Below, one piece after another: positions 32,001-43,099 of a DNA stretch of 64,000 bases; the stretch's first letter is position 1, and every line of letters begins with the position of its first letter. The position numbers were made by a program, and so were the translations under genes. The DNA lies in the NCBI GenBank assembly GCA_030268105.1, contig BSDZ01000086.1, positions 4,108,501 through 4,172,500 on the forward strand, written 5' to 3'. The stretch comes from Volvox africanus (taxonomy: Eukaryota; Chlorophyta; Chlorophyceae; Chlamydomonadales; Volvocaceae). The notes beneath the pieces were generated by a model. The model was given only the letters and a program-made list of their open reading frames with translations. It was not told the origin of the DNA and searched no databases.

Positions 32001-33083
32001 CCGTAACAAACGGACGGCCTCCTTACGCCCGACTAGCTCTGGTTCAATTCGCGCGGCCATTGCGGTCACAGCGAAATTAACCATAGGCACCGCCTCAGCT
32101 TCGCCCTCCTTTGGTGTGACATGTTCGAACGACAGGAAAGGTACCTTAATCGACAGAGTACCCTTGCACATATGCAGGGTTGCGGTCTCCATGTCGATGC
32201 GCGCGCGGTACTGTCGTAGTGTCGCAGACCCCATTATGTACGGTGCAGTCTCTGCTAAGCCCTGCAGCACGTACGGCCGGGTCACAACACGCAAAGGGCC
32301 TATCGATAGGCTAAGGGTAATCCTGCCCACGATGGGATGCTTACCCCCGTCAGCAAGGGTAACCTGTGGACAATCAGACGACCCTGGGGTCAACCCCAGC
32401 GCATTCACCTCTGCGACAGAGATGAAGTCGTCGCTGGCACTGGTGTCAACAAGTGCCTTCAGAGTACGGCCATTCAAACCGATCTGAACCACAGGGACAC
32501 GGTTATCTACGAGCGACTGCCCAGCAGATAACGTTAGTGCACTTAGGGCGGGTCCGTAACCTACAGCACCCTCATCAGGAGCTTCATACCAAACGTCAAC
32601 CGAGTAGGATGTGCCTGGCCACGGAGCCAGCGTACCCTCCCGATCCACACCATTAAACAAAACGGTGCCCGGCTCGAACCGGTGGACACACCGCATACCC
32701 CTTAACGATGCCTCTGCCTTGCACCGACAGAAAGCGGGGAGTAATACACATGCGGCGGTGCCTGGAGATCGACGCCTACATCTCCTGTAAACGGCCAACT
32801 GTTCCGACATCTCACGCAGAGACGAGGGGATGACCAAAACCACGTGGTTAGACAGATCAATAGACGACAGGGGACGGCGAGGTGTAAACAAATTACATAA
32901 CGGATCGAAGCAGAGAAGTCCCGTGCGTCCGTCAAGCGTGATGCGTCGCGCAATGACTCGCTCGATGTGTCCAAGTACGCAAGGCAACAATGCCTTCACG
33001 GCTGGCCGTAAGGTTGACCACCGACCATGTGTGAGTTCAGAAATCCCGGGCGGTGCCCCCTCCACAGGAACCCGGGCAAGCCC
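29005..33083 (-). pseudogene. pol of element 3, multiply broken
   Basis: Follows gag across an in-frame UAG. The N-terminal domain and protease are open ([11 protein letters not shown], where the catalytic DTG has become DTS), as is RT through [15 protein letters not shown]. Lesions follow: a TGC to TGA change near 31250, a 1-bp loss near 31190, a 37-bp deletion near 31032 (relative to element 5, between TGCGA microhomologies), small indels near 30515, a 7-8 bp loss near 30228 and a CGA to TGA change near 29586. Integrase and chromodomain remain readable in pieces. The chromodomain C-terminus ends ARKRATQAQ at 29064; 29005-29063 is 3' UTR with the polypurine tract. Confidence 0.9.
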
Positions 33084-34319
33084 CTATTTTGGCTGAGGTA
33101 CAAACGGCGGCAATAACGGGCAATCCTTCGTAGGATGGCTCTCCGTGCACCGTAGACAAACGTTGGCTGCTTTCCGACGTTCGAACTCGGAACAATTGCA
33201 ATTCCATTTTGGCATAAACGAGTCATCCGTGCGAGTCCGCTTCGCATTGGGGTCAGAGCGCTGTGCGGCTGCCGACGACGGCGCACCACCACGCTTCCTG
33301 CTCTTAGCCGGGTCCGAGCTCGGACCTGCTCCTCCTGACCCACGGACACCCGAGCTAGCGCCCCCGCGCGCCTGGCGTTGCCGGTTGCTGCGTCGCGTCG
33401 CGGCAGTAGGCGTGGGGCGGGTCGCTCCGAGTTCCTGGTCGAGAGCTACAGCTTCCCCAAGCGGATCCTGCACTTGCACGGCATTTCCACGAGGGACAGA
33501 CTTGACTTCTTCCTCACCGGCAAGGAGTCGTATCTCCGTACCCTTAGCAAAAGTGACCAAGGCATCATACGACTTGATCGGCACCCCAGCCAAGTCAGTA
33601 GCGCACCATTTAGCCAAAAGTTTCGTCAGGCCTCGCTTAAACCAAAAGACACGCTCGGTTTTGGTGAGATCAGCAATGGGGGTCACTAGTGCTTCGAAGC
33701 GTGACTGGTACGCAGGTACATTTTCACCCCGATGCATGTGGTAGCTACCGGCTGCCAAAACCTTACGAGCCTCCACATCACGTGCTTGAACCTCAGTAGC
33801 GAACTGTGCGAGCAAAGCGGCGATCATCTCGTCAAAAGTATAGTCGCCCCGGGCGGTGGTCCATTCACGATACCAGTCCTTTGCTGAGCCCTCGAGGGTG
33901 TTACCAACGAAGAGACACCTGATACCATCATTATCGCCACCATGAACAGCCTGGAGATACTTTTTAGCGTCACGCACGTACGCACGAGTTGCATCGGCTA
34001 TGCTAGGTCCTGCTGTCTTTTCAGTTAGCGAGATATTGAGCCTAGGAACGGGAATTGACAATCTCATCACCTCAGGGATGTCATCATGCCCTCGAGCTTG
34101 AGGTAATGGCAGAACCCTTGGTCCAGCAGTGTTGTCCATATTGGTGTTAACTGCTGAACGCGGCACAATTAAGTGAGCAGGGGTCTGAAGGACAAGGGGA
34201 TCTTGAGTGGCTCGCGTGCCAACAGTCTCAAGACCTCTATCTGGAGCTCTAGCAGCCACAACAAAATCGGGTTGGCTAGCTAGGCTAGTGTGTGGCGTAT
34301 CGTCGTGTTCCGCGGACAT
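33084..34319 (-). CDS. gag, element 3 (411 aa, open)
   Basis: Full-length Gag of the A2 type, starting MSAEHDDTPHTS and ending with the knuckle CLRCTESHPTKDC and VPQPK before UAG. Diagnostic A2 residues versus A1 include ATQDPLVLQ, LTEKTAGPS and GVPIKSYDALVTFAKGTEI. It is still open although the pol of the same copy is dead. It cannot be expressed from a normal leader because element 4 splits the region upstream. Confidence 0.85.
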   Translation of the reverse strand: MSAEHDDTPHTSLASQPDFVVAARAPDRGLETVGTRATQDPLVLQTPAHLIVPRSAVNTNMDNTAGPRVLPLPQARGHDDIPEVMRLSIPVPRLNISLTEKTAGPSIADATRAYVRDAKKYLQAVHGGDNDGIRCLFVGNTLEGSAKDWYREWTTARGDYTFDEMIAALLAQFATEVQARDVEARKVLAAGSYHMHRGENVPAYQSRFEALVTPIADLTKTERVFWFKRGLTKLLAKWCATDLAGVPIKSYDALVTFAKGTEIRLLAGEEEVKSVPRGNAVQVQDPLGEAVALDQELGATRPTPTAATRRSNRQRQARGGASSGVRGSGGAGPSSDPAKSRKRGGAPSSAAAQRSDPNAKRTRTDDSFMPKWNCNCSEFERRKAANVCLRCTESHPTKDCPLLPPFVPQPK

Positions 34320-34500
34320 GGAGCACGAAGCGATACCCTAGGTTTGCGTAATAGAAGCCGACTTCTATCGCAAAGGCAAGAGTATAAAGCGATTCGGTGA
34401 GCCTACCGGCAGTACTCTTGAGAAGATTCAATAAACTCAGCAAGTACTTGCCCAGCTGAGTCCTGATCTCCGTAGTTTGGGCGATGAGAGTCGCCAAATG
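34285..34500 (-). pseudogene. ORF0 remnant of element 3 (split by element 4)
   Basis: The C-terminal part of ORF0 exon 2 (LATLIAQTTEIRTQLGKYLL...) is here. The rest, including ATG exon 1, lies beyond element 4 at about 41982-42200. Exon 1 there has CGA to TGA after MASSSDEP, so ORF0 was already broken or is broken independently. Confidence 0.6.
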
Positions 34501-34505
34501 GTCCG

Positions 34506-35329
34506 TGATGTGCTACGGTTCATTTCCCGCCGACGTGTAGGTCGACGCGATCCTACGAGGCGAAGTGCTTTTGTGATGAACGCATTGCATATGAATGAAT
34601 CTGCATGATATAAATGTATTCGTGTACATTTATATATGCATTTGGCATGTTGTCATTATCCATCGCGACATCGCATCATGGCAAATCCGCCTAGCATGCA
34701 TGAAAGCCCGAAGCATGGAAGTGCGCATTATGCTCGTGCTACGAAACAATAAGTAATATTATCTGATATAATATTACTTCATTTAAGCACACGTTGAGAG
34801 CGCCGCCTTCGTCGCGATACATGCCCTGCAACCGGATATCGTTATCCGGACCCTTGCATCATGCGAATGCCGGAAAGGCTTATACGTTGTTATGCGTAGA
34901 CATCGCCTAGACGCAGTAGGGTTGTCACATCTAGGATCGGCCTCCTAATGTGAATCGTACGGCACTGCGATGCTGCGAGTATAACAGATGCGAGGACGGC
35001 TAAGCTAGACAAGACATTCGATACCGGAGAACACTTGTGTGTTCTACATTACTATTACTATACAATATTCTACTTAGCCCGAGCTAAGCCTGAACTTCGC
35101 TAATCACCGCCGCGTGATGATTGCTTGCTTCCGGCGCTGACGGCGATTTCGTCCATTGCATCATTCTGATCCGTAAGACTGTAAGTTATATCTCTCTTCG
35201 TCTTGAAGTCTTCCGCTGTCTCTGTTTGCTCTCGCTTGCCTTGCTGTACTTGCAAGTGCTCGCGCATCGGTGTCGATAGTCTCCAGACGTGCAGATACTT
35301 ATGAGCAAACGCGAACGAGAGGTACAACA
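34506..35329 (+). repeat. element 4 5' LTR
   Basis: 824 bp, starting TGATGTGC: the third base is A instead of the usual T, so the terminal TG is kept. Confidence 0.93.
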
Positions 35330-35396
35330 ATTTGGTATCGAGACAGGTTCGTTGCCTAACTGTCTCTCTCTGTCTAATCGGAAGTAGGTTCTTTCT

Positions 35397-35830
35397 ATGG
35401 CGAGTTCCAGCGTCGAACCACGAGGACCGCTAGATACTTTTGCCGAAGACTTAGGCCGCGCCGTTTTGGACGCCGCCGCTTCCGGTTTGTAATTGTTTAA
35501 TTGCTTTTGCTTAGATTGCTGCACTTGTTGTGTAAGTGTACGCTCTGAGTCGCAGGTAATCTCAGTGCACCGGCATTGCTTGCCGCGGCGACTGAGACCG
35601 GCGTTCGTCCGGACCAGTTGGCGACTCTCATTGCCCAAACCACGGAGATCAGGACTCAGCTGGGCAATTACTTGCTGAGTTTGCTGAATCTTCTCAAGAG
35701 TACTGTCGGTAGGCTCACCGAATTGCTTTGTACTCTTGCCTTTGCGATAGAAGTCGGCTTCTATTACGCAAACCTAGGGTATCGTTTCGTGCTTCATGTC
35801 CTCGGAACACGACGATACGCCGCACACTAG
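35397..35830 (+). CDS. ORF0 of element 4
   Basis: Same layout as in element 1: exon 1 35397-35484 (MASSSVEPRGPLDTFAEDLG..., one D to V change), optional 71-bp intron, exon 2 35556-35830. It ends in ...YRFVLHVLGTRRYAAH, overlapping the gag ATG at 35796 by 35 nt. Confidence 0.5.
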
Positions 35831-37031
35831 CCTAGCTAGCCAACCCGATTCTGTTGTGGCTGCTAGAGCACCGGATAGAGGCCTTGAGACTGTTGGCGTG
35901 CGAGCCACTCAAGAGCCCCTTTTCCTTCAGACCCCTGCTCACTTAATTGTGCCGCATTCAGCAGTGAACACGAATATGGACAACACTGCTGGACCAAGGG
36001 TTCTGCCATTACCTCAAGCTCGAGGGCATGATGACATCCCTGAGGTGATGAGATTGTCGATTCCCGTTCCTAGGCTCAATATTTCGCTGACCGACAAGAC
36101 ACCAGGGCATAGCATAGCCGATGCAACTCGTGCGTACGTGCGTGACGCTAAAAAGTACCTCCAAGCTGTTCATGGTGGCGATAATGACGGTATCAGGTGT
36201 CTCTTCGTTGGTAACACCCTCGAGGGCGCAGCGAAGGACTGGTATCGCAATTGGACCAACGCCCGAGGCAGCTATACTTTTGACGAGTTGGTCGCCGCTT
36301 TGCTCGCACGATTCGCTACTGAGGTTCAAGCACGCGATGTGGAAGCTTGTAAGGTTTTGGCAGCCAGTAGCTACCACATGCGTCGGGATGAAAATGTACC
36401 TGCGTACCAGTCACGCTTCGAAGCACTTGTGACTCCCATTGCTGACCTCACTGAATCCGAGCGTGTCTTTTGGTTTATGCGAGGCCTGACGAAAATTTTG
36501 GCTAAATGGTGCGCCACTGACTTGGTTGGAGCGCAGATCAAGTCGTATGACGCGTTGGTCGCTTTTGCTAAGGGCGCGGAGATACGACTCCTTGCCGGCG
36601 AGGAAGAAGTCAAGTCTGCCCCTCGTGCAAATGCCGTGCAAGTGCAGGATCCGCTTGGGGAAGCTGTAGCTCTCGACCAGGACCTCGGCGCGACCCGCCC
36701 CACGCCTACTGCCGCGACGCGACGCAGCAACGGGCAACGCAAGGCGCGCGGGGGCGCTAGCTCGGGTGTCCGTGGTACAGTAGGAGCAGGTCCGAGCTCG
36801 GACCCAGCTAGGAACAGGAAGCGTGGTGGTGCGCCGTCGTCGGCTGCCGCACAGCGTTCCGACCCCAACGCGAAGCGTACTCGTACGGACGACACATTTA
36901 TGCCAAAATGGAATTGCAATCGTTCCGAATTCGAGCGTCGAAAATTGGCCAACGTTTGTCTACGGTGTGCGGAGAGCCATTCTACGAAGGATTGCCCTCT
37001 AATGCCACCGTTTGTACCTCAGCCGAAATAG
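35796..37031 (+). CDS. gag, element 4 (411 aa)
   Basis: Intact Gag: core with FVGNTLEGAAKDWYRNW and FDELVAALLARFATEVQARD, basic linker, knuckle CLRCAESHSTKDC, UAG at 37029-37031. One unusual change is ARKV to ACKV in the core. The stop context is AAA-UAG-GGG-CUU, in frame with pol. Confidence 0.92.
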   Translation: MSSEHDDTPHTSLASQPDSVVAARAPDRGLETVGVRATQEPLFLQTPAHLIVPHSAVNTNMDNTAGPRVLPLPQARGHDDIPEVMRLSIPVPRLNISLTDKTPGHSIADATRAYVRDAKKYLQAVHGGDNDGIRCLFVGNTLEGAAKDWYRNWTNARGSYTFDELVAALLARFATEVQARDVEACKVLAASSYHMRRDENVPAYQSRFEALVTPIADLTESERVFWFMRGLTKILAKWCATDLVGAQIKSYDALVAFAKGAEIRLLAGEEEVKSAPRANAVQVQDPLGEAVALDQDLGATRPTPTAATRRSNGQRKARGGASSGVRGTVGAGPSSDPARNRKRGGAPSSAAAQRSDPNAKRTRTDDTFMPKWNCNRSEFERRKLANVCLRCAESHSTKDCPLMPPFVPQPK

Positions 37032-40000
37032 GGGCTTGCCCGGGTTCCTGTGGAGGGGGCACCACCCGGGATTTCTGAACTAACGCGTGGTCGGTGGTCA
37101 TCCTTACGGCCAGCCGTTAAGGCATTGTTGCCTTGTGTACTTGGACACATCGAGCGAGTCATTGCGCGACGCATCACGCTTGACGGACGCACGGGACTTC
37201 TCTGCTTCGACCCGTTGTGTAATTTGTTTACACCCCGCCGTCCCCTGTCGTCTATCGATCTGTCTAACCACGTGGTTTTGTTCATCCCCTCGTCTCTGCG
37301 TGAGATGTCGGAACAGTTGGCCATATACAGGAGATGTAGGCGTCAATATCCAGGCACTGCCGCATGTGTATTACTCCCTGCTTTCTGTCGGCGCAAGGCA
37401 GAGGCATCGTTAAGGGGTATGCGGCATGTCCACCGGTTCGAGCCGGGCACCGTTTTGTTTAATGGTGTGGATTGGGAGGGTACGCTGGCTCCGTGGCCAT
37501 GCCTATCCTACTCGGTTGACGTTTGGCACGAAGCTCCTGATGGGGGTGCCGTTGGTTACGGACCCGCCTTAAGTGCACTGACGTTGTCTGCTGGGCAGTC
37601 GCTCGTAGATAACCGTGTCCCTGTGGTTCAGATCGGTTTGAATGGCCGTACTCTGAAGGCACTTGTTGACACCGGTGCCAGCGACGACTTCATCTCTGTC
37701 GCAGAGGTGAATGCGCTGGGGTTGTCCCCAGAGTCGTCTGATTGTCCACAGGTTACCCTTGCTGACGGGGGTAAGCATCCCATCGTGGGCAGGATTACCC
37801 TTAGCCTATCGTTAGGCCCTTTGCGTGTTGTGACCCGGCCGTACGTGCTGCAGGGCTTAGCAGAGACTGCACCGTACATAATGGGGTCGTCGACATTACG
37901 ACAGTACCGCGCGCGCATCGACATGGAGACCGCAACCCTGCATATGTGCAAGGGTACTCTGTCGATTAAGGTACCTTTCCTGTCGTTCGAACATGTCACA
38001 CCAAAGGAGGGCGAAACTGAGGCGGTGCCTATGGTTAATTTCGCTGTGACCGCAATGGCCGCGCGAATCGAACCAGAGCTAGTCGGGCGTAAGGAGGCCG
38101 TCCGTTTGTTACGGAAGGGTGCCCACGGACTGCTTTTAAGGCCGCGGGTGAGCTGTTGTGTCACCACCGCGCAGATTTCTGTGGATCCTGAGGTTGAGGC
38201 CCTACTGTCGCAGTATGAGGACGTCTTTAAAGATATCCCCGGCCTACCACCTATGCGTCCTGTTGATCACACAATCCCTCTCATGCCTGGAGCGCAGCCT
38301 ACGGCCCGGCCAATGTACAGGTTGAGTCCATTGGAGCTGGACGAGGTGAAGCGCCAGGTGACGGATTTGCTCGCGAAGGGTATGATACGCCCCAGCACAT
38401 CCCCGTATTCTGCACCGATTTTGTTTGTCGGTAAGAAGGATGGGACCTTGCGCATGTGCATCGATTACCGGGGGTTAAATGCGAATACGGTGAAAAATCG
38501 CTACCCTTTGCCACGCGTTGACGACCTGTTGGATAAGCTGAAGGGCTCGGCTTATTTTTCCTCAATTGACTTACAACAGGGCTACAATCAGATTCGCATC
38601 GCTGCCTCTGATATCCCGAAAACCGCTTTTCGGACGCCCTTCGGTCACTTTGAGTATACGGTCCTATCGTTTGGTTTGACTAATGCCCCTGCGACGTTTC
38701 AGGCGGTTATGGACCGAATGTTTAGGCCGTTTATCGACAGGTTCGTTGTTTGCTACCTGGATGACATCTTGGTATATTCTAAGACGCGCGAGGAGCACTT
38801 GGAGCATCTTCGGCTCGTGCTCGACGTTATGAGGCGGGAGCAATTGTTTGCTAAACGCGCCAAATGCTTTTGGGCGCAGCCTCTGGTGGAATATTTAGGC
38901 CACATTGTGTCGGCCACCGGTGTAAAGATGGACCCGCGGAAGGTCGCCGTGGTTCGCGATTGGCCCGCGCCTCAGAACCTCACGGAGCTGCGTAAGTTCC
39001 TTGGCTTGACCAATTATTTCCGAAAGTTCATTGAAAAATATTCCATCATTGCGGCCCCGCTTACTAACTTAACTCGCAAAGGCGTTTTCGTTTCGCTCGA
39101 GTCGTGGACGTCGCAATGCCAGCGGGCATTCGAAGAGCTCAAACGAATCGTTGCCGAAGATGTCACCCTTGCATTCCCTGATTACTCGTTGCCATTTCGT
39201 GTTGAGGTAGTGTCTGATGCCTCAATATTTGGAAGCGGCGCTGTATTGTTACAGGAAGGACGACCGATCGCCTTCACGAATAAGAAGTTTTCTGGTGCGG
39301 AAATTCGCTACACCACCGGGGAACAGGAGCTTCTGGCCGTGCTGCATGCTTTAAAGGAATGGCGCTGTTACCTCGAGGGACGCCCGTTTACTTTAAAGAC
39401 TGACCATAAGCCCCTAACGTTTTTGCAAAGCGTTCCGACGTTGAACTGCCGTCAAGCTAGGTGGATGGAATATCTAGCTAGGTTCAACTGCACCTGGGAG
39501 TATATTTCTGGTAAATTGAATATTGCCGATGCTCTCAGTCGACATCCGTCGCTACACGCTGCAATTTTGGCAGCGCCCGTCGTGCGGCCGCGTAGCGAGG
39601 AGGTACCGATCGCGACGGACCTCGCGGAGCGGTTGAAGGTTGCCTACAACGCAGACGCCTGGTTCGCGGACCCGGCTAATGTAGAAAACCTTCGCAAGCA
39701 GAATGGCCTTTGGCTACGGACGGAGGGTGCAGCTACGCAAATCGTCGTTCCAAACGACGACGCGCTACGCTACGACATCCTTGCACGGTTCCACGAGGAC
39801 CCGTTAGCAGGACACCCTGGTAGCAAGCGATTGATCGACTTGGTGCAACGTTCCTTTTGGTGGCCTCGTTTGGCTAAGGATGCGGCGAACTTCGTCCAGA
39901 CATGCAGTCTGTGCCAGCGCAATAAGGCTTTGTCCGGTAAGGGCCATGGGTTGTTGCAACCGTTGCCTGTCCCGGATGCGCCTTGGGAAAGTGTTTCCAT

Positions 40001-41093
40001 GGACTTCGTAGTCGCGCTGCCCAAAACTGAGGGGGGATATGATGCGGTGTTCGTAATGGTCGATCGTCTGACTAAGATGGTTCACCTAGCACCATGCACA
40101 TCATCCTGCACGGCTGAGCAAACCGCACGTTTGTTTTTCGATAATGTGGTTCGGTTACACGGGGTTCCCAAAAATGTGATCTCGGACCGCGGTGGACAGT
40201 TCACGTCTAAGTTTTGGGAAGCGCTCTGCAAACTAGTTGGCATGCGCGTCAACCTGAGTACGGCGTATCACCCGCAGACTGATGGTCAAACCGAACGCAC
40301 AAACCGCACGTTGGGTGATATGTTGCGCAATTATGCTGGTCGCACACCACTTGTTTGGGATACATATTTGACTGCGGCAGAATTCACGCTTAACAATGCT
40401 GTTAACCGCTCTACAGGCAAAAGTCCGTTCTTTCTTAACTACGGGTTTCATCCCGCGCTACCCGTGTGGCGTGAGTTGGAAGTGAACGTGCCTGCTGCTA
40501 AACTTTTTGCCAAGTCGTTTATGTCCCGAATCACAGACGCGAAGTCGTGTTTGGACGCGGCGCAGCAACGAACGACGGAATACTACAACAAATCCAAGCA
40601 GGATGTGACGTTTTCGGAGGGGCAACTCGTGTTGCTAAGCACCAAGAACTTGCGTTCCTTGGCCGACGGATCCCGAAAACTCTTACCCCGCTGGATTGGT
40701 CCGTACCCTGTCGTGCGCATGGTTGGGAATGTGGCTGTGGAGCTTGCATTGCCCGCTGATATGACCATTCACCCCACGTTTCACGTATCGCTTGTTCGTC
40801 CGTATCGTAGTACGGAACCCATCCCTGAGCCTGCTAACGCCCCCGCAGCGATCGAACCAGTTCCCGAGACCTGGATCGCTGGTAAACAGAAGTTTTACGA
40901 TGTGGAGCGGGTGTTAGATTATCGCGCGCGTCGTGTGGGCCGACACCGACGTAAGCGAACAGTACACGAGTACTTGGTTAAGTGGACAGGGTATACCGAC
41001 GAGCACAACTCATGGGAACCGGCACGCAACTTCTCACAGGACATGAAACCCCTGCTCGAAGAAGCCCGCAAACGTGCCACACAAGCCCAATGA
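37032..41093 (+). CDS. pol, element 4 (about 1353 codons after UAG)
   Basis: Residues counted from the codon after UAG. About 1-205: N-terminal region ([45 protein letters not shown]). About 210: protease [10 protein letters not shown]. About 390-640: RT with MCIDYRGLN and [10 protein letters not shown] near 575. About 725-845: RNase H ([29 protein letters not shown]). About 915-965: integrase HHCC finger ([10 protein letters not shown]...CSLCQ). About 990-1090: DDE core (D in SMDFVV, D in SDRGGQF, E in QTERTN). About 1285-1345: chromodomain with [19 protein letters not shown], expected to tether integration to chromatin marks. Stop TGA at 41093. No AUG lies near the start, so translation as Gag-Pol by UAG readthrough is the simplest route. 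Confidence 0.95.
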   Translation, partial: GLARVPVEGAPPGISELTRGRWSSLRPAVKALLPCVLGHIERVIARRITLDGRTGLLCFDPLCNLFTPRRPLSSIDLSNHVVLFIPSSLREMSEQLAIYRRCRRQYPGTAACVLLPAFCRRKAEASLRGMRHVHRFEPGTVLFNGVDWEGTLAPWPCLSYSVDVWHEAPDGGAVGYGPALSALTLSAGQSLVDNRVPVVQIGLNGRTLKALVDTGASDDFISVAEVNALGLSPESSDCPQVTLADGGKHPIVGRITLSLSLGPLRVVTRPYVLQGLAETAPYIMGSSTLRQYRARIDMETATLHMCKGTLSIKVPFLSFEHVTPKEGETEAVPMVNFAVTAMAARIEPELVGRKEAVRLLRKGAHGLLLRPRVSCCVTTAQISVDPEVEALLSQYEDVFKDIPGLPPMRPVDHTIPLMPGAQPTARPMYRLSPLELDEVKRQVTDLLAKGMIRPSTSPYSAPILFVGKKDGTLRMCIDYRGLNANTVKNRYPLPRVDDLLDKLKGSAYFSSIDLQQGYNQIRIAASDIPKTAFRTPFGHFEYTVLSFGLTNAPATFQAVMDRMFRPFIDRFVVCYLDDILVYSKTREEHLEHLRLVLDVMRREQLFAKRAKCFWAQPLVEYLGHIVSATGVKMDPRKVAVVRDWPAPQNLTELRKFLGLTNYFRKFIEKYSIIAAPLTNLTRKGVFVSLESWTSQCQRAFEELKRIVAEDVTLAFPDYSLPFRVEVVSDASIFGSGAVLLQEGRPIAFTNKKFSGAEIRYTTGEQELLAVLHALKEWRCYLEGRPFTLKTDHKPLTFLQSVPTLNCRQARWMEYLARFNCTWEYISGKLNIADALSRHPSLHAAILAAPVVRPRSEEVPIATDLAERLKVAYNADAWFADPANVENLRKQNGLWLRTEGAATQIVVPNDDALRYDILARFHEDPLAGHPGSKRLIDLVQRSFWWPRLAKDAANFVQTCSLCQRNKALSGKGHGLLQPLPVPDAPWESVSMDFVVALPKTEGGYDAVFVMVDRLTKMVHLAPCTSSCTAEQTARLFFDNVVRLHGVPKNVISDRGGQFTSKFWEALCKLVGMRVNLSTAYHPQTDGQTERTNRTLGDMLRNYAGRTPLVWDTYLTAAEFTLNNAVNRSTGKSPFFLNYGFHPALPVWRELEVNVPAAKLFAKSFMSRITDAKSCLDAAQQRTTEYYNKSKQDVTFSEGQLVLLSTKNLRSLADGSRKLLPRWIGPYPVVRMVGNVAVELALPADMTIHPTFHVSLVRPYRSTEPIPEPANAPAAIEPVPETWIAGKQKFYDVERVLDYRARRVGRHRRKRTVHEYLVKWTGYTDEHNSWEPARNFSQDMKPLLEEARKRATQAQ

Positions 41094-41152
41094 CCCCTGC
41101 AGTCGATGCTGTATGATGCAGCGAGGACGCTGCGTACGGGAGGGGGGATAAT

Positions 41153-41976
41153 TGTTGTGCTACGGTTCATTTCCCGCCGACGTGTAGGTCGACGCGATCC
41201 TACGAGGCGAAGTGCTTTTGTGATGAACGCATTGCATATGAATGAATCTGCATGATATAAATGTATTCGTGTACATTTATATATGCATTTGGCATGTTGT
41301 CATTATCCATCGCGACATCGCATCATGGCAAATCCGCCTAGCATGCATGAAAGCCCGAAGCATGGAAGTGCGCATTATGCTCGTGCTACGAAACAATAAG
41401 TAATATTATCTGATATAATATTACTTCATTTAAGCACACGTTGAGAGCGCCGCCTTCGTCGCGATACATGCCCTGCAACCGGATATCGTTATCCGGACCC
41501 TTGCATCATGCGAATGCCGGAAAGGCTTATACGTTGTTATGCGTAGACATCGCCTAGACGCAGTAGGGTTGTCACATCTAGGATCGGCCTCCTAATGTGA
41601 ATCGTACGGCATTGCGATGCTGCGAGTATAACAGATGCGAGGACGGCTAAGCTAGACAAGACATTCGATACCGGAGAACACTTGTGTGTTCTACATTACT
41701 ATTACTATACAATATTCTACTTAGCCCGAGCTAAGCCTGAACTTCGCTAATCACCGCCGCGTGATGATTGCTTGCTTCCGGCGCTGACGGCGATTTCGTC
41801 CATTGCATCATTCTGATCCGTAAGACTGTAAGTTATATCTCTCTTCGTCTTGAAGTCTTCCGCTGTCTCTGTTTGCTCTCACTTGCCTTGCTGTACTTGC
41901 AAGTGCTCGCGCATCGGTGTCGATAGTCTCCAGACGTGCAGATACTTATGAGCAAACGCGAACGAGAGGTACAACA
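41153..41976 (+). repeat. element 4 3' LTR
   Basis: 824 bp, preceded by the tract GGGAGGGGGGATAAT at 41138-41152. Confidence 0.93.
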
Positions 41977-42261
41977 GTCCGGACGAAAGCCGGTCTCAGT
42001 CGCCGTGGCAAGCAATGCCGGTGCACTGAGATTACCTGCGACTCAGAGCGTACACTTACACAACAAGGGCAGCAATCTAAGCAAAAGCAATTAAACCATT
42101 ACAAACCGGAAGCGGCGGCGTCCAAAACGGCGCGGCCTAGGTCTTCGGCAAAAGTATCTAGCGGTCCTCATGGTTCGTCGCTGGAACTCGCCATAGAAAG
42201 AGCCTACTTCCGATTAGACAAAGAGAGACAGTTAGGCAACGAACCTGTCTCGATACCAATT

Positions 42262-43094
42262 TGTTGTACCTCTCCTTTGTGTTTGCTCATCAGTATCTGC
42301 ACGTCTGAAGACTTGCGACACCAATGCATGAGCACTTGCAAGTACAGCAAGGCAAGCGTGAGCAAACAGAGACAGCGGAAGACTTCAAACAAGAAGAGAT
42401 ATAACTTACAGTCTTACAGATCGAAGCGGTGCAATGGACGCAATCACCGTCAGCGCCGGAAGCAAGCAGTCATCACGCGGCGGTGATTAGCGAAGTTCAG
42501 GCTTAGCTCGGGCTAAGTAGAATAGTGTATAGAAATAGTAATTTAGAACACACGAGTGTTCTCCGGTATCGGATGTCTTGTCTAGCTTAGCCGTCCTCGC
42601 ATCTGTTATACTCGCAGCATCGCAGTGCCGTACGATTCACATTAGGAGGCCGATCCTAGATGTGACAACCCTACTGCGTATAGGCGATGTCTACGTATAA
42701 CAACGTATAAGCCTTTCCGGCATTCGCATGCTGCAAGGGTCCGGATAACGATATTCGGTTGCAAGGCATGCATCGCGACGAGTGCGGCGCTCTCATCGTG
42801 TGCTGTAATGAAGTAATATTATATTAGATAATATTACTTATCGTTTCGTAGCACGAGCATAATGCGCACTTCAATGATTCGGGATTTTATGCATGCTAGG
42901 CGGATTTGCCATGATGCGATGTCGCGATGGATAATGATAACATGCCAAATGCATATATAAATGTATGCGAATACATCTATATCATGCAGGTTCATTCATA
43001 TGCAATAATCATTCATGCGTTCGTCAAGATAACACTTCGCCTTGTAGGATCGCATCGACCTACGCATCGGCGGGAAACGAACCGTAGCACAACA
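42262..43094 (-). repeat. element 3 5' LTR
   Basis: 833 bp partner of 28173-29004. The interval 41982-42261 just outside holds the element 3 leader with its primer site and broken ORF0 exon 1. Confidence 0.92.
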
Positions 43095-43099
43095 CAAGT

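Larger units (their letters stand above)
34506..41976 (+). mobile_element. element 4: family A1 gypsy, intact
   Basis: A 7471-bp element inserted into the ORF0 region of element 3 with target duplication GTCCG (34501-34505 and 41977-41981). LTRs of 824 bp differ at about three positions noticed by eye (TGATG versus TGTTG at the very start, GGCACTG versus GGCATTG, CTCGC versus CTCAC). Primer site 35333-35344, ORF0, gag and pol are all open. It is the best candidate for an autonomous family A copy. Confidence 0.96.
28173..43094 (-). mobile_element. element 3: family A2 gypsy, degraded, carrying element 4
   Basis: Reverse orientation, target duplication CAAGT (28168-28172 and 43095-43099). LTRs 28173-29004 and 42262-43094 (832 and 833 bp) differ at more than 20 positions by eye (3-4%), so it is the oldest or among the oldest copies. 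Gag is open, pol has at least six lesions, and the leader is cut by element 4. The primer site is on the minus strand at 42258-42247. Confidence 0.95.
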
